A stretch of 64,000 nucleotides of DNA from Amycolatopsis albispora. Lineage in GTDB: Bacteria; Actinomycetota; Actinomycetes; Mycobacteriales; Pseudonocardiaceae. The notes under the pieces are model-generated. The model was given only the letters and a program-made list of their open reading frames with translations, did no database searches and was not told the origin of the DNA. Numbering within the stretch: the first letter of the stretch is position 1; the number at the start of each line of letters is the position of its first letter. The position numbers were made by a program, and so were the translations under genes. Below, one piece after another: positions 9,503-17,755 of the stretch. The DNA lies in contig NZ_CP015163.1 in assembly GCF_003312875.1 (NCBI RefSeq), positions 7,874,001-7,938,000 on the forward strand, in the 5' to 3' direction.

Positions 9503-9602
9503 AAAAAAGGCACCTCCAGAAGTCGGAGGCGCCCTTGTTCGTTCGTCGCGCGAAGGCCGAGCGTGGCGGAGCTGGGCTTTCCCAGTCCGTCGCAGCGCCT
9601 CT
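9503..9602 (-). promoter_or_regulatory. Putative SAH riboswitch with overlapping RBS/terminator hairpin
   Basis: Read on the minus strand, GAGGCGCTGCGAC (from 9601) is followed by a CTGGG-AAAG-CCCAG hairpin, then GCCACGCTCGG, then AACAAGGGCGCCTC (ending 9526). GAGGCGC and GCGCCTC pair as P1, and the CTGCGAC, GCTCGG and CAAgGGCGC segments match my memory of the SAH-riboswitch consensus. The P1 3' strand also pairs with the ribosome-binding segment: GGCGCCTCC (9533-9525) with GGAGGTGCC (9517-9509), followed by six T residues. So P1 formation on SAH binding should free the RBS and break the terminator-like hairpin, an ON switch. Position directly before sahH fits. Confidence 0.78.
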
Positions 9603-9668
9603 CGGCCTCCGCCACCCAGGGTTCCAGTCCCGGCCGGGCGCTGTCAACGCCGCCGGTAGGGTGGGGTG

Positions 9669-10682
9669 ATGCGGAAGCAGATCCCGGTAGTGCTGGTCGC
9701 CGGCTTTCTCGGGGCAGGCAAAACCACCCTGCTCAACCACTTGCTGCACAACAGTTCCGGCGCGCGCATCGGCGTGGTGGTCAACGACTTCGGCAGCATC
9801 GGCGTGGACGCGATGGCGGTGGCCGGCCAGGTCGATTCGATGGTGTCGCTGAACAACGGCTGCCTGTGCTGTGCGGTCGACGCCAGCGGGCTGGACGGCA
9901 TGCTGGCCCGGCTGTCCGGTGCCGACCTGGACGTGATCGTGATCGAGGCGAGCGGGCTCGCCGAACCCCGCGGGCTGATCCGGCTGCTGCTGGCCAGTGA
10001 GCACGAGCACATCGAGTACGGCGGGCTGGTCGAGGTGGTCGACGGCGCCGAGTTCACCGCGGTCCGGGCGGAGCACCCGGAGCTGGCCGACCACGTGCGG
10101 CTGGCGGATCTGGTGGTGCTGAACAAGATCGACCGCATCGCCGACGGCGTGCGCGAGACGGTCGAGGAACTGGCGCAGGGCGTGCCGGTGCTCGGGGTGG
10201 AGCACGGCCGGATCGACCCGGCGCTGCTGTTCGAACTGCCGGAGCGCCGCGAGGAACACGCGCGGCAGCTGTCCTTCCTCGACCTGTCCGAAGAGGACAC
10301 AGCGGACGAAGACCATTCGCGGCACGCGCACGCGCGTTACGACAGCGTCGAATTCGAGAGCGAAACCCCGTTGCACCCGCGCCGGTTCATGGAATTCATG
10401 GAAAACCGGCCGGCCGGGATCTACCGGATCAAGGGTGACGTCGATCTCGGTTTGCCCGGCCACGACAAGAAGTACACCGTGCACACCGTCGGTGCTTTCC
10501 TGCGGCTGCGCAGATCCGGCTGGGCGGCCGGCGAACGCCGGGGCACCCGGCTGGTGCTGATCGGCGCCGGGATCGACGGTGAGACGATCGGCAAGCAACT
10601 GCGCAGTTGTGAAGAACCCGATCCGTCCCAAGTGGACTCACAGGCCATGTTGCCGGTGCTGCGCTTCCTGCCGGAGGAATAG
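9669..10682 (+). CDS. CobW/COG0523-family GTPase (metal chaperone)
   Basis: 337 residues from ATG 9669; a GTG one codon earlier is possible. The G domain has Walker A GFLGAGKTT (12-20), the family CxCC metal site GCLCC (Cys65, Cys67, Cys68) and an NKID guanine motif near residue 153. The C-terminal CobW_C domain (about 225-330) begins after a His-containing linker (DHSRHAHAR), a likely extra metal ligand. Members insert zinc or another metal into client proteins using GTP. It is divergent from sahH. The metal and client cannot be named from sequence. Confidence 0.9.
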   Translation: MRKQIPVVLVAGFLGAGKTTLLNHLLHNSSGARIGVVVNDFGSIGVDAMAVAGQVDSMVSLNNGCLCCAVDASGLDGMLARLSGADLDVIVIEASGLAEPRGLIRLLLASEHEHIEYGGLVEVVDGAEFTAVRAEHPELADHVRLADLVVLNKIDRIADGVRETVEELAQGVPVLGVEHGRIDPALLFELPERREEHARQLSFLDLSEEDTADEDHSRHAHARYDSVEFESETPLHPRRFMEFMENRPAGIYRIKGDVDLGLPGHDKKYTVHTVGAFLRLRRSGWAAGERRGTRLVLIGAGIDGETIGKQLRSCEEPDPSQVDSQAMLPVLRFLPEE

Positions 10683-10791
10683 CTTTCGGCTTCAGCCGGG
10701 CTCGACACGACATCGAGCGGTTTACGCGATCTTTGTGATTGACGTGCCGCAGGACTGTCTGCCTGCCTGTGAGGCTGGAGAGCGAAAGCCC

Positions 10792-12588
10792 ATGTGCCGA
10801 ATTTACGGTTTTTTCAACGCGAAGGCGACACCGCACGAGCTGCGGGCGGTCGCCGCACTGCAACACCACGGTGGGCCGGACGGGCGCGGGACCGCGCGGG
10901 CCGGCGGCTGGGGGATCGGGAACAACCGGCTGGCGATCGTCGATCTCGACGGGGGCGCCCAGCCCTACGAACTCGACGACCGCATCAAGGTGGTGTTCAA
11001 CGGTGAGATCTACAACCACGTGCGCCTGCGCGCGGAGCTCACCGCGAAGGGCTACCGGTTCGACGACCACTGCGACGGCAACGTGCTGCCCGCGCTCTAC
11101 CACGCCTACGGGGACGCGTTCGTCGACCACCTCGACGGCATGTACGCGATCGCCGTGATCGACCTGCGTGGCGCGGAACCGCGGCTGCTGCTGGCCACCG
11201 ACCACATCGGCATGAAGCCGCTGTACTACCGGTGGGAGCCGGGCGCGCGGTCGCTGCACTTCTCTTCGGAACTGCCCGCGCTGCTGGGCTTCGGCGAGGT
11301 CGCCCCGGCCGAATGGGAAGCCGGGCTGGACGCGTACCTGGCCACGAAGACCCCGTTCGGCGAGCAGACCATGTTCGACGGCGTGCGCGTCCTGCCGCCG
11401 TCCACCACGATGATCTGCACCGAATACGCCGGGCTGCGCACATACCGCCGCGAGCCGCCGGTCGCCGAGGTGCTGCCGGAGGACGACGCCGCGGTGGCCG
11501 GCGACCTGCGGGAGCGGCTGCGGCACGAGGTCGGCCAGCTGCTGGTCGCGGACGTGCCGGTGGCCACCATCACCTCCGGCGGGCTCGACTCGAGCCTGGT
11601 CACCGCGCTCGCCGCGGAGTCGGAAACCGAGCTGCACACCTTCAACATCGCCTACACCGGCAACTGGCCCGCCGACGAGCGCCGCTTCGCGCGCCAGGTC
11701 TCCGACCGCGCGGGCACGAACTACCACCAGGTGGAGATCGATCCGGCGACCTTCCCGGACCTGCTGTCCGATGTGGTCTGGCACCTCGGGCAGCCGAACG
11801 CCGACCCGATCACGCTGAGCACCTACGCGTTGTTCAACGCGGTGCGGGACAGCGGGTTCAAGGTCGCGCTGACCGGTGACGCGGCGGACGAGGTGTTCGG
11901 CGGGTACTCCAGGATGACCGCGGCGACGCGGGCGGACGCGGCCGGGAAACCCTGGTACGACAACTACCTCGACGCGCTGGGCGTGCTGCCCGCGACCGAG
12001 CGGTACGCGCTCTACACCGACGACTACCGGGCCGCGCTGGCCGAATCCGGCCCGGCCATCCCGGCCGACGCGACCGGTCCGCTGGCCACCGGCGAGGGTT
12101 CGGTGCTGGCCAGGATCACCGAGTTCGAGCTGGGGCACCGGCTGCCCGCCTACCACCTGCGGCGGGTGGACCACCTCAGCATGTCCGGCTCGGTGGAGGT
12201 CCGGCTGCCGTTCTGCCAGCGTTCCGTGGTTTCACTCGGGCGCGCGCTGTCCGACCGGCGGCGCATCGACGACACCGGCGTCAAGCGGACGCTCTACGCC
12301 GCGGCTGCCGGGCTGCTGCCGGACGCCGTGCTGAACCGGCCCAAGCAGCCGTTCACCCTGCCCATCACCGCGATGCTCACGCCGGGCTGGCCGTTGTGGG
12401 ACTACGCGAGGGACCTGCTGGCGGCACCGCGGTTGAAGGCGGCCGGTCAGGTCGACGTGAGCGCGGTGGACCGGCTGTTCACGCGTCAGGCGACCGAGCC
12501 GGGGGACACCACCGCGCTGACCATCTGGGCGCTGGCGGTGCACGAAATCTGGCGGGAGCAGTTCTTCGGCACGAAGCGGGGTCGCTGA
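10792..12588 (+). CDS. asnB: Asparagine synthetase B, glutamine-hydrolysing
   Basis: 598 residues. The N-terminal glutaminase domain begins with the catalytic Cys at position 2 (MCRIYGFF) and has RLAIVDLDGGAQP and NGEIYNH. The C-terminal synthetase domain has the ATP-pyrophosphatase loop TSGGLDSS (about 261-268) and the TGDAADEVFGGY segment. Both half-sites look intact, so it can amidate aspartate or an aspartate-like carboxylate. Its stop overlaps the start of the serine acetyltransferase gene (TGATG), so the pair is one transcript. Such asn-type enzymes also occur in antibiotic clusters, so a specialised substrate is possible but not shown. Confidence 0.88.
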   Translation: MCRIYGFFNAKATPHELRAVAALQHHGGPDGRGTARAGGWGIGNNRLAIVDLDGGAQPYELDDRIKVVFNGEIYNHVRLRAELTAKGYRFDDHCDGNVLPALYHAYGDAFVDHLDGMYAIAVIDLRGAEPRLLLATDHIGMKPLYYRWEPGARSLHFSSELPALLGFGEVAPAEWEAGLDAYLATKTPFGEQTMFDGVRVLPPSTTMICTEYAGLRTYRREPPVAEVLPEDDAAVAGDLRERLRHEVGQLLVADVPVATITSGGLDSSLVTALAAESETELHTFNIAYTGNWPADERRFARQVSDRAGTNYHQVEIDPATFPDLLSDVVWHLGQPNADPITLSTYALFNAVRDSGFKVALTGDAADEVFGGYSRMTAATRADAAGKPWYDNYLDALGVLPATERYALYTDDYRAALAESGPAIPADATGPLATGEGSVLARITEFELGHRLPAYHLRRVDHLSMSGSVEVRLPFCQRSVVSLGRALSDRRRIDDTGVKRTLYAAAAGLLPDAVLNRPKQPFTLPITAMLTPGWPLWDYARDLLAAPRLKAAGQVDVSAVDRLFTRQATEPGDTTALTIWALAVHEIWREQFFGTKRGR

Positions 12589-13187
12589 TGGCGGGGCTGA
12601 TCGGGCGGCTGCGCCGGGCGGTGGCCGCGAGCACGGAACTGCTGGACGTCATCATCGACCGGGACCCGTCCATCCGGTCCCGCAGCGAGGCGCTGCTGCA
12701 CCCGACGGTGCTCGCGCTCGCCGGGTACCGCGTCGGGAACCGGTTGTACCGCAAGGAAAGGTTCAAGTCGGCGCGCGCGGTGTGCATGCTCACGCGCGTG
12801 CTGACCGGCGGCATCGAGATCCATCCCGGCGCGCGGATCGGGCGCCGGTTCTTCATCGACCACGGCTGCGGCGTGGTGATCGGGGAAACCGCGGTCATCG
12901 GCGACGACGTGTCGTTGTTCCACCAGGTGACGCTGGGTTCCTACGGCTGGTGGCAGGACCGCGAACGCGCCGACGGCAGGCGGCACCCGAAGCTCGGCAA
13001 CGGGGTGACGGTGGGCGCGAACGCGAGCCTGCTGGGGCCGATCACGGTGGGGGACAACGCGTTGATCGGGGCGCAGTCGCTGGTGTTGCACGACGTGCCG
13101 GCGGACGCGCACGTCCGGGCACCGGCGGGGGACGTGGTGCACCGGTCCTCTTCGAACACGGTGGTACGCCTGCCGCGGGCCAGCTGA
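12588..13187 (+). CDS. cysE: Serine O-acetyltransferase (left-handed beta-helix)
   Basis: 199 residues. It has hexapeptide repeats from about residue 77 and the CysE/EpsC signature IHPGARIGRRFFIDH, then GVVIGETAVIGDDV and VTLGS. It makes O-acetylserine from serine and acetyl-CoA, the substrate of cysteine-synthase-type PLP enzymes. It overlaps the asparagine synthetase gene by TGATG. A cysteine-synthase-like enzyme lies in the operon at 43-54 kb, a possible user of its product, but there is no direct evidence of a link. The family also includes other O-acyltransferases. Confidence 0.82.
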   Translation: MAGLIGRLRRAVAASTELLDVIIDRDPSIRSRSEALLHPTVLALAGYRVGNRLYRKERFKSARAVCMLTRVLTGGIEIHPGARIGRRFFIDHGCGVVIGETAVIGDDVSLFHQVTLGSYGWWQDRERADGRRHPKLGNGVTVGANASLLGPITVGDNALIGAQSLVLHDVPADAHVRAPAGDVVHRSSSNTVVRLPRAS

Positions 13188-13197
13188 CCGACCCCAT

Positions 13198-13250
13198 GCA
13201 ATGAATGTGGCTTTCATAGCGTCAGACGCTATGAAAGCCACATTCATTGC
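13198..13250. repeat. Perfect 53-nt palindrome, type A, copy 1
   Basis: GCAATGAATGTGGCTTTCAT runs into AGCGTCAGACGCT and back through the exact complement. It lies 10 nt after the acetyltransferase stop and before the convergent HxlR gene. An identical copy occurs at 40341-40393, and related, less perfect copies at 61544-61596 and 61879-61931. It shares the GAATGTGGCTTTC core with the other palindromes in the window. It could serve as a terminator for both flanking genes. Confidence 0.85.
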
Positions 13251-13324
13251 GTTCGGGGGTACTTCGAGAGGCTGGAACGAGTCGGGGCCCGGTGGAGGGA
13301 GTCGCGCCGGGCCCCGGCTCAGCT

Positions 13325-14005
13325 TCAGCGGACGGCCAGGCCCTCGACCTTGCGCGGCGCGGCCGGGATGTGGAACAGGTCGGCGAACACCTCGAGCAGC
13401 GCCGGGTCCCCGGAGATGCTCAGGATGCCCTGGTCCAGCGCCTCCTGCGGCGAGATCTCCTTGGCGAACACCGGCTTGATCGAGCCGTAGCAGGTGACCG
13501 TCAGGTCGGCGTCGGGGTAGGGGCCCTCGCCCACCTTCAGGTCCTCGCCGTCGATCAGCGCGTGCAGCGTCATCGTCGGGCCGTAGTGCAGCTCGAAGCT
13601 GGCGCGCACGTTCGTGGCCACCTCCGGCCGGAACGTGGTGTACAGCGACAGGATGGCCGAGTCCATGGTGAACACGTCCTCCTCACCCGGCGACCCGAGC
13701 GACCGGGCGCCCCACAGGCCCAGCTGCAGCACGACGGCTTCCAGCTCGCTGCCGTACTCGGTGAGCTCGTAGACCACCGAGGCGTCCAGTTGCGGCAGCA
13801 CGCGGCGCCGGACCACGCCGGCCTCCTCCAGCTCGTTCAGCCGGGCGGAGAGAATGCTGGACGGGATGCGCGGCAACCCGGCGCGCAGGTCGGTGAAGCG
13901 CTTCGGGCCGAGCAGCAGGTCGCGGACCACCAGCATGCCCCAGCGCTCGCCCACCATCTCCATGGCACGTGCCAGGCCGCAGAACTGTCCGTACGTTCGA
14001 CTCAT
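13325..14005 (-). CDS. HxlR-family regulator with C-terminal SCP2-like domain
   Basis: 226 residues from ATG 14005; I reject an upstream in-frame start because GTGGGGA sits at the right distance from this ATG. The N-terminal winged helix (about 1-100) has the HxlR pattern: MEMVGERWGMLVVRDLLLGPKRFTDL, read here in two parts around residues 16-41, then PSSILSARLNELEEAGVV. The C-terminal part (about 125-215) resembles an SCP2 sterol-carrier-like fold and might bind a hydrophobic ligand; this is inference. It is the first regulator before the RiPP locus, divergent from nothing and followed by the SARP gene on the same strand. Confidence 0.8.
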   Translation of the reverse strand: MSRTYGQFCGLARAMEMVGERWGMLVVRDLLLGPKRFTDLRAGLPRIPSSILSARLNELEEAGVVRRRVLPQLDASVVYELTEYGSELEAVVLQLGLWGARSLGSPGEEDVFTMDSAILSLYTTFRPEVATNVRASFELHYGPTMTLHALIDGEDLKVGEGPYPDADLTVTCYGSIKPVFAKEISPQEALDQGILSISGDPALLEVFADLFHIPAAPRKVEGLAVR

Positions 14006-14218
14006 CGTAAATCCCCACTCTTCGTCAGGTTGAGACATCGGTTGGACGGAGATGATCGGGCTGTCGCCATAGCTGCGGTCCAGCGTCTTTGGGTGGACTC
14101 GGGAACCGCTCGACACCCGAACGAGCGCCTGCACACGGCGCTCGTGGCCGAGTTGACACACTGCGGAAAAGCTTCACCTGCAAGGAAACCTTCTCGGTGA
14201 GCGGGTAACCGCGGAACA

Positions 14219-15040
14219 TCAGGAGGGGTCTCCGGCCGAGAGCAGCTCGTGGTGCAGCAGCTGCAGCTCGTCACACGGTTCGACGCCCAGTTCGGTGGTC
14301 AGCCGCGTGCGCAGCTGCCGGTAGGTGGCCATCGCGTCGGACCGCCTGCCGCTGCGGCCCAGCACGCGCATCAGCTGCCCGTGCAGGCCTTCGTCGAGCG
14401 GGTTCGCGGTGACCAGCGAACGCAGCTCGCCGACCAGCTCGCGGTGCATGCCAGCCTCGATCTCGGCCTCGATCCGCAGGTGCTGCGCGGCCCGGCGCTG
14501 CTCGGCCAGGTCCACCGCGTAGGCGGCGAGCACCGAACCGCAGTTGACGTTGGCCAGCGCCGGGCCGGACCACAGGCCCAGCGCACCGCGGAACGAGCGG
14601 GCCGCGTCGGCGAAGCGCCGCGCCTCCAGCTCGTCGCGGCCGCGCCGGCACAGCTGCTGGAACTCGAACACGTCGACCTGCGCCGGATCGATGCGGAAGA
14701 CGTAGCCGGGGGGCTTGGTGGCCAGCATCGCTTCGGGGTCGGCGGCCAGCTTGTTCTGCTCGATGCACCGGCGGACCTGGTAGACGTAGGTCTGCATGGT
14801 GGTGCGCACGCTGCGGGGTGGCTTGTTCGCCCACAGCTCCTGGATGATCGAGTCGATCTGCACGACCTTGCCCGGCCGCATCAGCAGCATCGCCATCAGC
14901 TGCAGGATCTTCGGCGCCGTCGGCGCGTAGTCGACACCGTCCTTGAGCACCTCGAGCGGGCCGAGAAGGGTGAACGTCACCGCGCTTTCGGCCGTGCCGC
15001 CGGGGCTGTCACTCCCGGCCGGAACCTCGGAAACCAACAC
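14219..15040 (-). CDS. SARP-family transcriptional activator
   Basis: 273 residues from GTG 15040, which has GGAGG at 8 nt; the frame stays open far upstream but without coding character. The N-terminal OmpR-like DNA-binding domain (about 20-115) has PRSVRTTMQTYVYQVRR. The bacterial transcriptional activation domain follows (about 120-270), with RRGRDELEARRFADA and ANPLDEGLHGQLMRVLGRSGR. SARPs switch on antibiotic clusters in actinomycetes. It is transcribed divergently from the RiPP precursor across a 271-nt gap, so it most likely activates this locus. No NB-ARC/TPR extension is present, so it is a small SARP. Confidence 0.9.
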   Translation of the reverse strand: MLVSEVPAGSDSPGGTAESAVTFTLLGPLEVLKDGVDYAPTAPKILQLMAMLLMRPGKVVQIDSIIQELWANKPPRSVRTTMQTYVYQVRRCIEQNKLAADPEAMLATKPPGYVFRIDPAQVDVFEFQQLCRRGRDELEARRFADAARSFRGALGLWSGPALANVNCGSVLAAYAVDLAEQRRAAQHLRIEAEIEAGMHRELVGELRSLVTANPLDEGLHGQLMRVLGRSGRRSDAMATYRQLRTRLTTELGVEPCDELQLLHHELLSAGDPS

Positions 15041-15311
15041 GTTCGTTCCCTCCCAGTCACATCCGACGCGTGAACCGACTGCTCCCCAAGTGCTGGCTGC
15101 TCCTGTCGGCACAGTCGTGCGTTTCTCGAAGATTGACAGAAACGCCCTGGTCAGCGGCAGTGAGAGGGGCACCAGTCCCGACGTGAATATGGCCGGGGGC
15201 GATGTGAAAAACGCATACGGGACCCGTGTGGGCGGCACTGGAACCACGACCGGTCGCCAGCGCAGGATTCTCCCATCACCAACGAAACACCCGCAAATCG
15301 GAGGATCGACG
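15041..15311. promoter_or_regulatory. Divergent promoter region between SARP and RiPP precursor
   Basis: A 271-nt AT-richer gap without a convincing gene. A TTGACA at 15133-15138 reads towards the precursor and could be a -35 element, although no good -10 follows at 17-18 nt. A strong ribosome-binding site (CGGAGG, 7 nt before the ATG) precedes the precursor. SARP operators would be expected as direct heptamer repeats here; I could not identify a clear pair by eye. Confidence 0.4.
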
Positions 15312-15470
15312 ATGAACAAGCAGAACGTGGTCGAACTGCCCCGCGAGGACAACGTGGTGCTGGTGATCGACAGCTTCGACCAGTGGCACGACCCCCGCGG
15401 GCTGGCGGTGCTGCCCACCAACACCTGCTGGACCTCCACCCCGACCACCACCTTCCCGGAAGCCGCCTGA
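15312..15470 (+). CDS. Azol(in)e-RiPP (TOMM) precursor peptide
   Basis: A 52-residue peptide starting at an ATG with GGAGG at 7 nt. The leader (about 1-34) is acidic and hydrophobic (MNKQNVVELPREDNVVLVID). The C-terminal part is rich in heterocyclisable residues: Thr36, Thr38, Cys39, Thr41, Ser42, Thr43 and Thr45-47, reading TNTCWTSTPTTTFPEAA. It overlaps the YcaO gene (TGATG), so expression is coupled one to one, unusual for a precursor that is normally made in excess. The position directly before the cyclodehydratase and the leader/core partition support the assignment. The exact leader cleavage point cannot be fixed; I know no matching product. Confidence 0.85.
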   Translation: MNKQNVVELPREDNVVLVIDSFDQWHDPRGLAVLPTNTCWTSTPTTTFPEAA

Positions 15471-17725
15471 TGGACGGCGGTGTCGCGGCGAGAGTTCCGG
15501 TTTTCAAGCGTCACCTGCGTGCCGAGGTCAACGAGGGCGAAGGTGCCTACCTGTTCTCCGAGCACGGGGTCACCGCACTGCGCGGGGCGCGCGTTGCCTC
15601 GCTCGCGGCACTGCTGGACGGCAACCACGATTTCGAAAGCCTGCTGCGCGCCCAGCCGGGAGGCATGGACGCGGACCAGGTGAGCAGCCTGATCGGCCAA
15701 TTGGTCGAAGCCGGGCTGGTCAGCCTCCGCGCGCCGGAGGAAACCGAAGTGGACGAACAAGCGCAGGCGTACTGGGACGCCTGCGGGGTGGCCGCCGCCG
15801 ACGCCGCCCGCGCGGCGGTCGCCACGGTCGCGCTGGTCGGCGTCAACACCACCACCGGCGTCGCCGCGGTCAGCCGGGCGCTGACCGAGTCCGGAGTGGA
15901 CGTCCACTCCGGACCGCATCCGGCCGCCGACCTGACCGTGGTGGTCTGCGACGACTACCTCGACCCGGCGCTGGCCGAGGCGGACGCCGCCCAGCGCGCG
16001 CTGGGCAAGCCGTGGCTGCTCGCCAAGCCGGCCGGCACCCGGGTCTGGCTCGGGCCGTTCTTCGAACCGGACCGGCCGGGGTGCTGGCACTGCCTGGCCA
16101 ACCGGCTCTGGGGGCACCGGCACGCGGAGGCCTGCGTGCAGGCCACGCTCGGCAGGCAGGGCCCGGCGGCCCGGCCGGTGCCGTCGCTGCCGTCGCTGGC
16201 CGCCGCGGCGGGCAACCTGATCGCGCTGGAGGTCACCAAGTGGCTGGCCGGGCACCGCTACCCCGGGCAGCGTTCGGTGTGGACCTTCGACACCCAGGAC
16301 TTCGAGGGCAGCAGGCACGAGCTGCGTGCCCGGCCGCAGTGCGCGAACTGCGGTGACGCCACCCTCTTCACTTCACGGGCGTGCAAGCCGGTGCGGCTGA
16401 ACCCGGCCCGCAAGGCCTCCTCGGCCGGCGGCGGGCACCGCACGCTGCTGCCCGCCCAGGTGCTCGACCGCTACCAGCACCTGGTCAGCCCGGTCACCGG
16501 GATCATCAAGGAGATCAAGCAGGACCCCAACGCACCCGCGTTCGTCAACTCCTACCGGTCCGGCGTGAACCTCTCCCGCAACATCACCGGGCTGAACGCC
16601 TTCCGGGCGAACCTGCGTGCGGAGAACGGCGGCAAGGGCCTGACCCCGCTGGACGCACAGGTGGGGGCGCTCTGCGAGGCCATCGAACGGTTCTCCGGCA
16701 CCTTCCAGGGTGACGAGTTCCGGATCCGCGCCAGCCTCCGCGCGCTGGGTGAGCTGGCCGTCCACCCGAACGACTGCCTGCTCTTCGACGAGCGGCAGTA
16801 CGCCACCCGCGAGGACTGGAACCCGCGGCGCTCGGCGTTCAACCACATCGGCGAGCCGTTCGACGAGGACGAGGTGACCGACTGGACCCCGCTGTGGTCC
16901 ATCACCGGGAGCAGGCACCGGATGCTGCCCACCGCGATGCTCTACTACGGCGCGCCGCCGCATCCGGCGGTGGCGGCCGACTCCAACGGCAACGCCGCGG
17001 GCAGCAGCATGGAGGACGCGATCCTGCAGGGCACGCTCGAGCTGGTGGAACGCGACGCGGTGGCGATCTGGTGGTACAACCGCCTGCGGCTGCCCGCGGT
17101 CGATCTCGACGCCTTCGCCGAGCCGTGGGTGACCGAGCTGCGGGAGCAGTACGCCCGGCTGGGCCGTGAGGTCTGGGTGCTCGACGCGACCGCCGATCTC
17201 GGCATCCCGGTGATGGTGGCGGTGTCACGCCGTGTCGACCGTCCCGGCGAGCGCATCATGCTCGGCTTCGGCGCGCACCTCGACCCGCGCATCGCCCTGC
17301 GCCGTGCGCTCACCGAGCTGAACCAGCTGCTGCCCGGCTGCCTGGACGAGAGCGTGCTGCCGTCCGACCCGGACGCGGCGGCCTGGCTGAGCGAGGCCAC
17401 CGTGGCCAACCAGCCCTACCTGCTGCCCGACCCGGCCGTGCCCGCCCGAGTTCCCGCCGAGTTCGGTTACGTGCCGCGGGAGGACGTGCGGGAGGACGTC
17501 GACGCGCTGGCGGGCCTGCTGGCGGAGCACGGCCTGGAAATGCTGGTGCTCGACCAGACGCGGCCGGACGTCGGCCTCCCGGTGGTCAAGGTGGTCATTC
17601 CCGGCATCCGGCACTTCTGGGCCCGGTTCGCCCCCGGCCGCCTGTTCGACGTGCCGGTGCGGCTGGGCCGGTTGCCGGAACCGACGCCTTACCACGAGCT
17701 CAATCCCATGCCACTCTTTCTGTGA
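15470..17725 (+). CDS. Fused E1-like/YcaO azoline-forming cyclodehydratase
   Basis: 751 residues, the length of fused TOMM C-D proteins. The N-terminal part (about 1-100) should hold the leader-binding RRE fold. An E1/ThiF-like region follows, with a four-Cys zinc site (GCWHC near 204-207, CANC near 290-293). The YcaO ATP-binding domain spans about 330-751, with ALCEAIERFSG, EDAILQGTLELVERDAV and RRALTELNQLLPG. The C terminus is Pro-rich and ends PMPLFL, resembling the catalytically important YcaO tail. It should convert Cys, and perhaps Ser/Thr, of the upstream peptide into thiazolines and oxazolines using ATP. Confidence 0.93.
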   Translation: MDGGVAARVPVFKRHLRAEVNEGEGAYLFSEHGVTALRGARVASLAALLDGNHDFESLLRAQPGGMDADQVSSLIGQLVEAGLVSLRAPEETEVDEQAQAYWDACGVAAADAARAAVATVALVGVNTTTGVAAVSRALTESGVDVHSGPHPAADLTVVVCDDYLDPALAEADAAQRALGKPWLLAKPAGTRVWLGPFFEPDRPGCWHCLANRLWGHRHAEACVQATLGRQGPAARPVPSLPSLAAAAGNLIALEVTKWLAGHRYPGQRSVWTFDTQDFEGSRHELRARPQCANCGDATLFTSRACKPVRLNPARKASSAGGGHRTLLPAQVLDRYQHLVSPVTGIIKEIKQDPNAPAFVNSYRSGVNLSRNITGLNAFRANLRAENGGKGLTPLDAQVGALCEAIERFSGTFQGDEFRIRASLRALGELAVHPNDCLLFDERQYATREDWNPRRSAFNHIGEPFDEDEVTDWTPLWSITGSRHRMLPTAMLYYGAPPHPAVAADSNGNAAGSSMEDAILQGTLELVERDAVAIWWYNRLRLPAVDLDAFAEPWVTELREQYARLGREVWVLDATADLGIPVMVAVSRRVDRPGERIMLGFGAHLDPRIALRRALTELNQLLPGCLDESVLPSDPDAAAWLSEATVANQPYLLPDPAVPARVPAEFGYVPREDVREDVDALAGLLAEHGLEMLVLDQTRPDVGLPVVKVVIPGIRHFWARFAPGRLFDVPVRLGRLPEPTPYHELNPMPLFL

Positions 17726-17755
17726 ACCATTCCTCGAGCGAGGCGGGAGCCGGAG

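Noticed and set aside
15041-16318. A long N-terminal extension of the SARP gene on the minus strand
   Set aside because: The extension overlaps the precursor and YcaO genes. GTG 15040 has a good ribosome-binding site and gives the normal small-SARP length.
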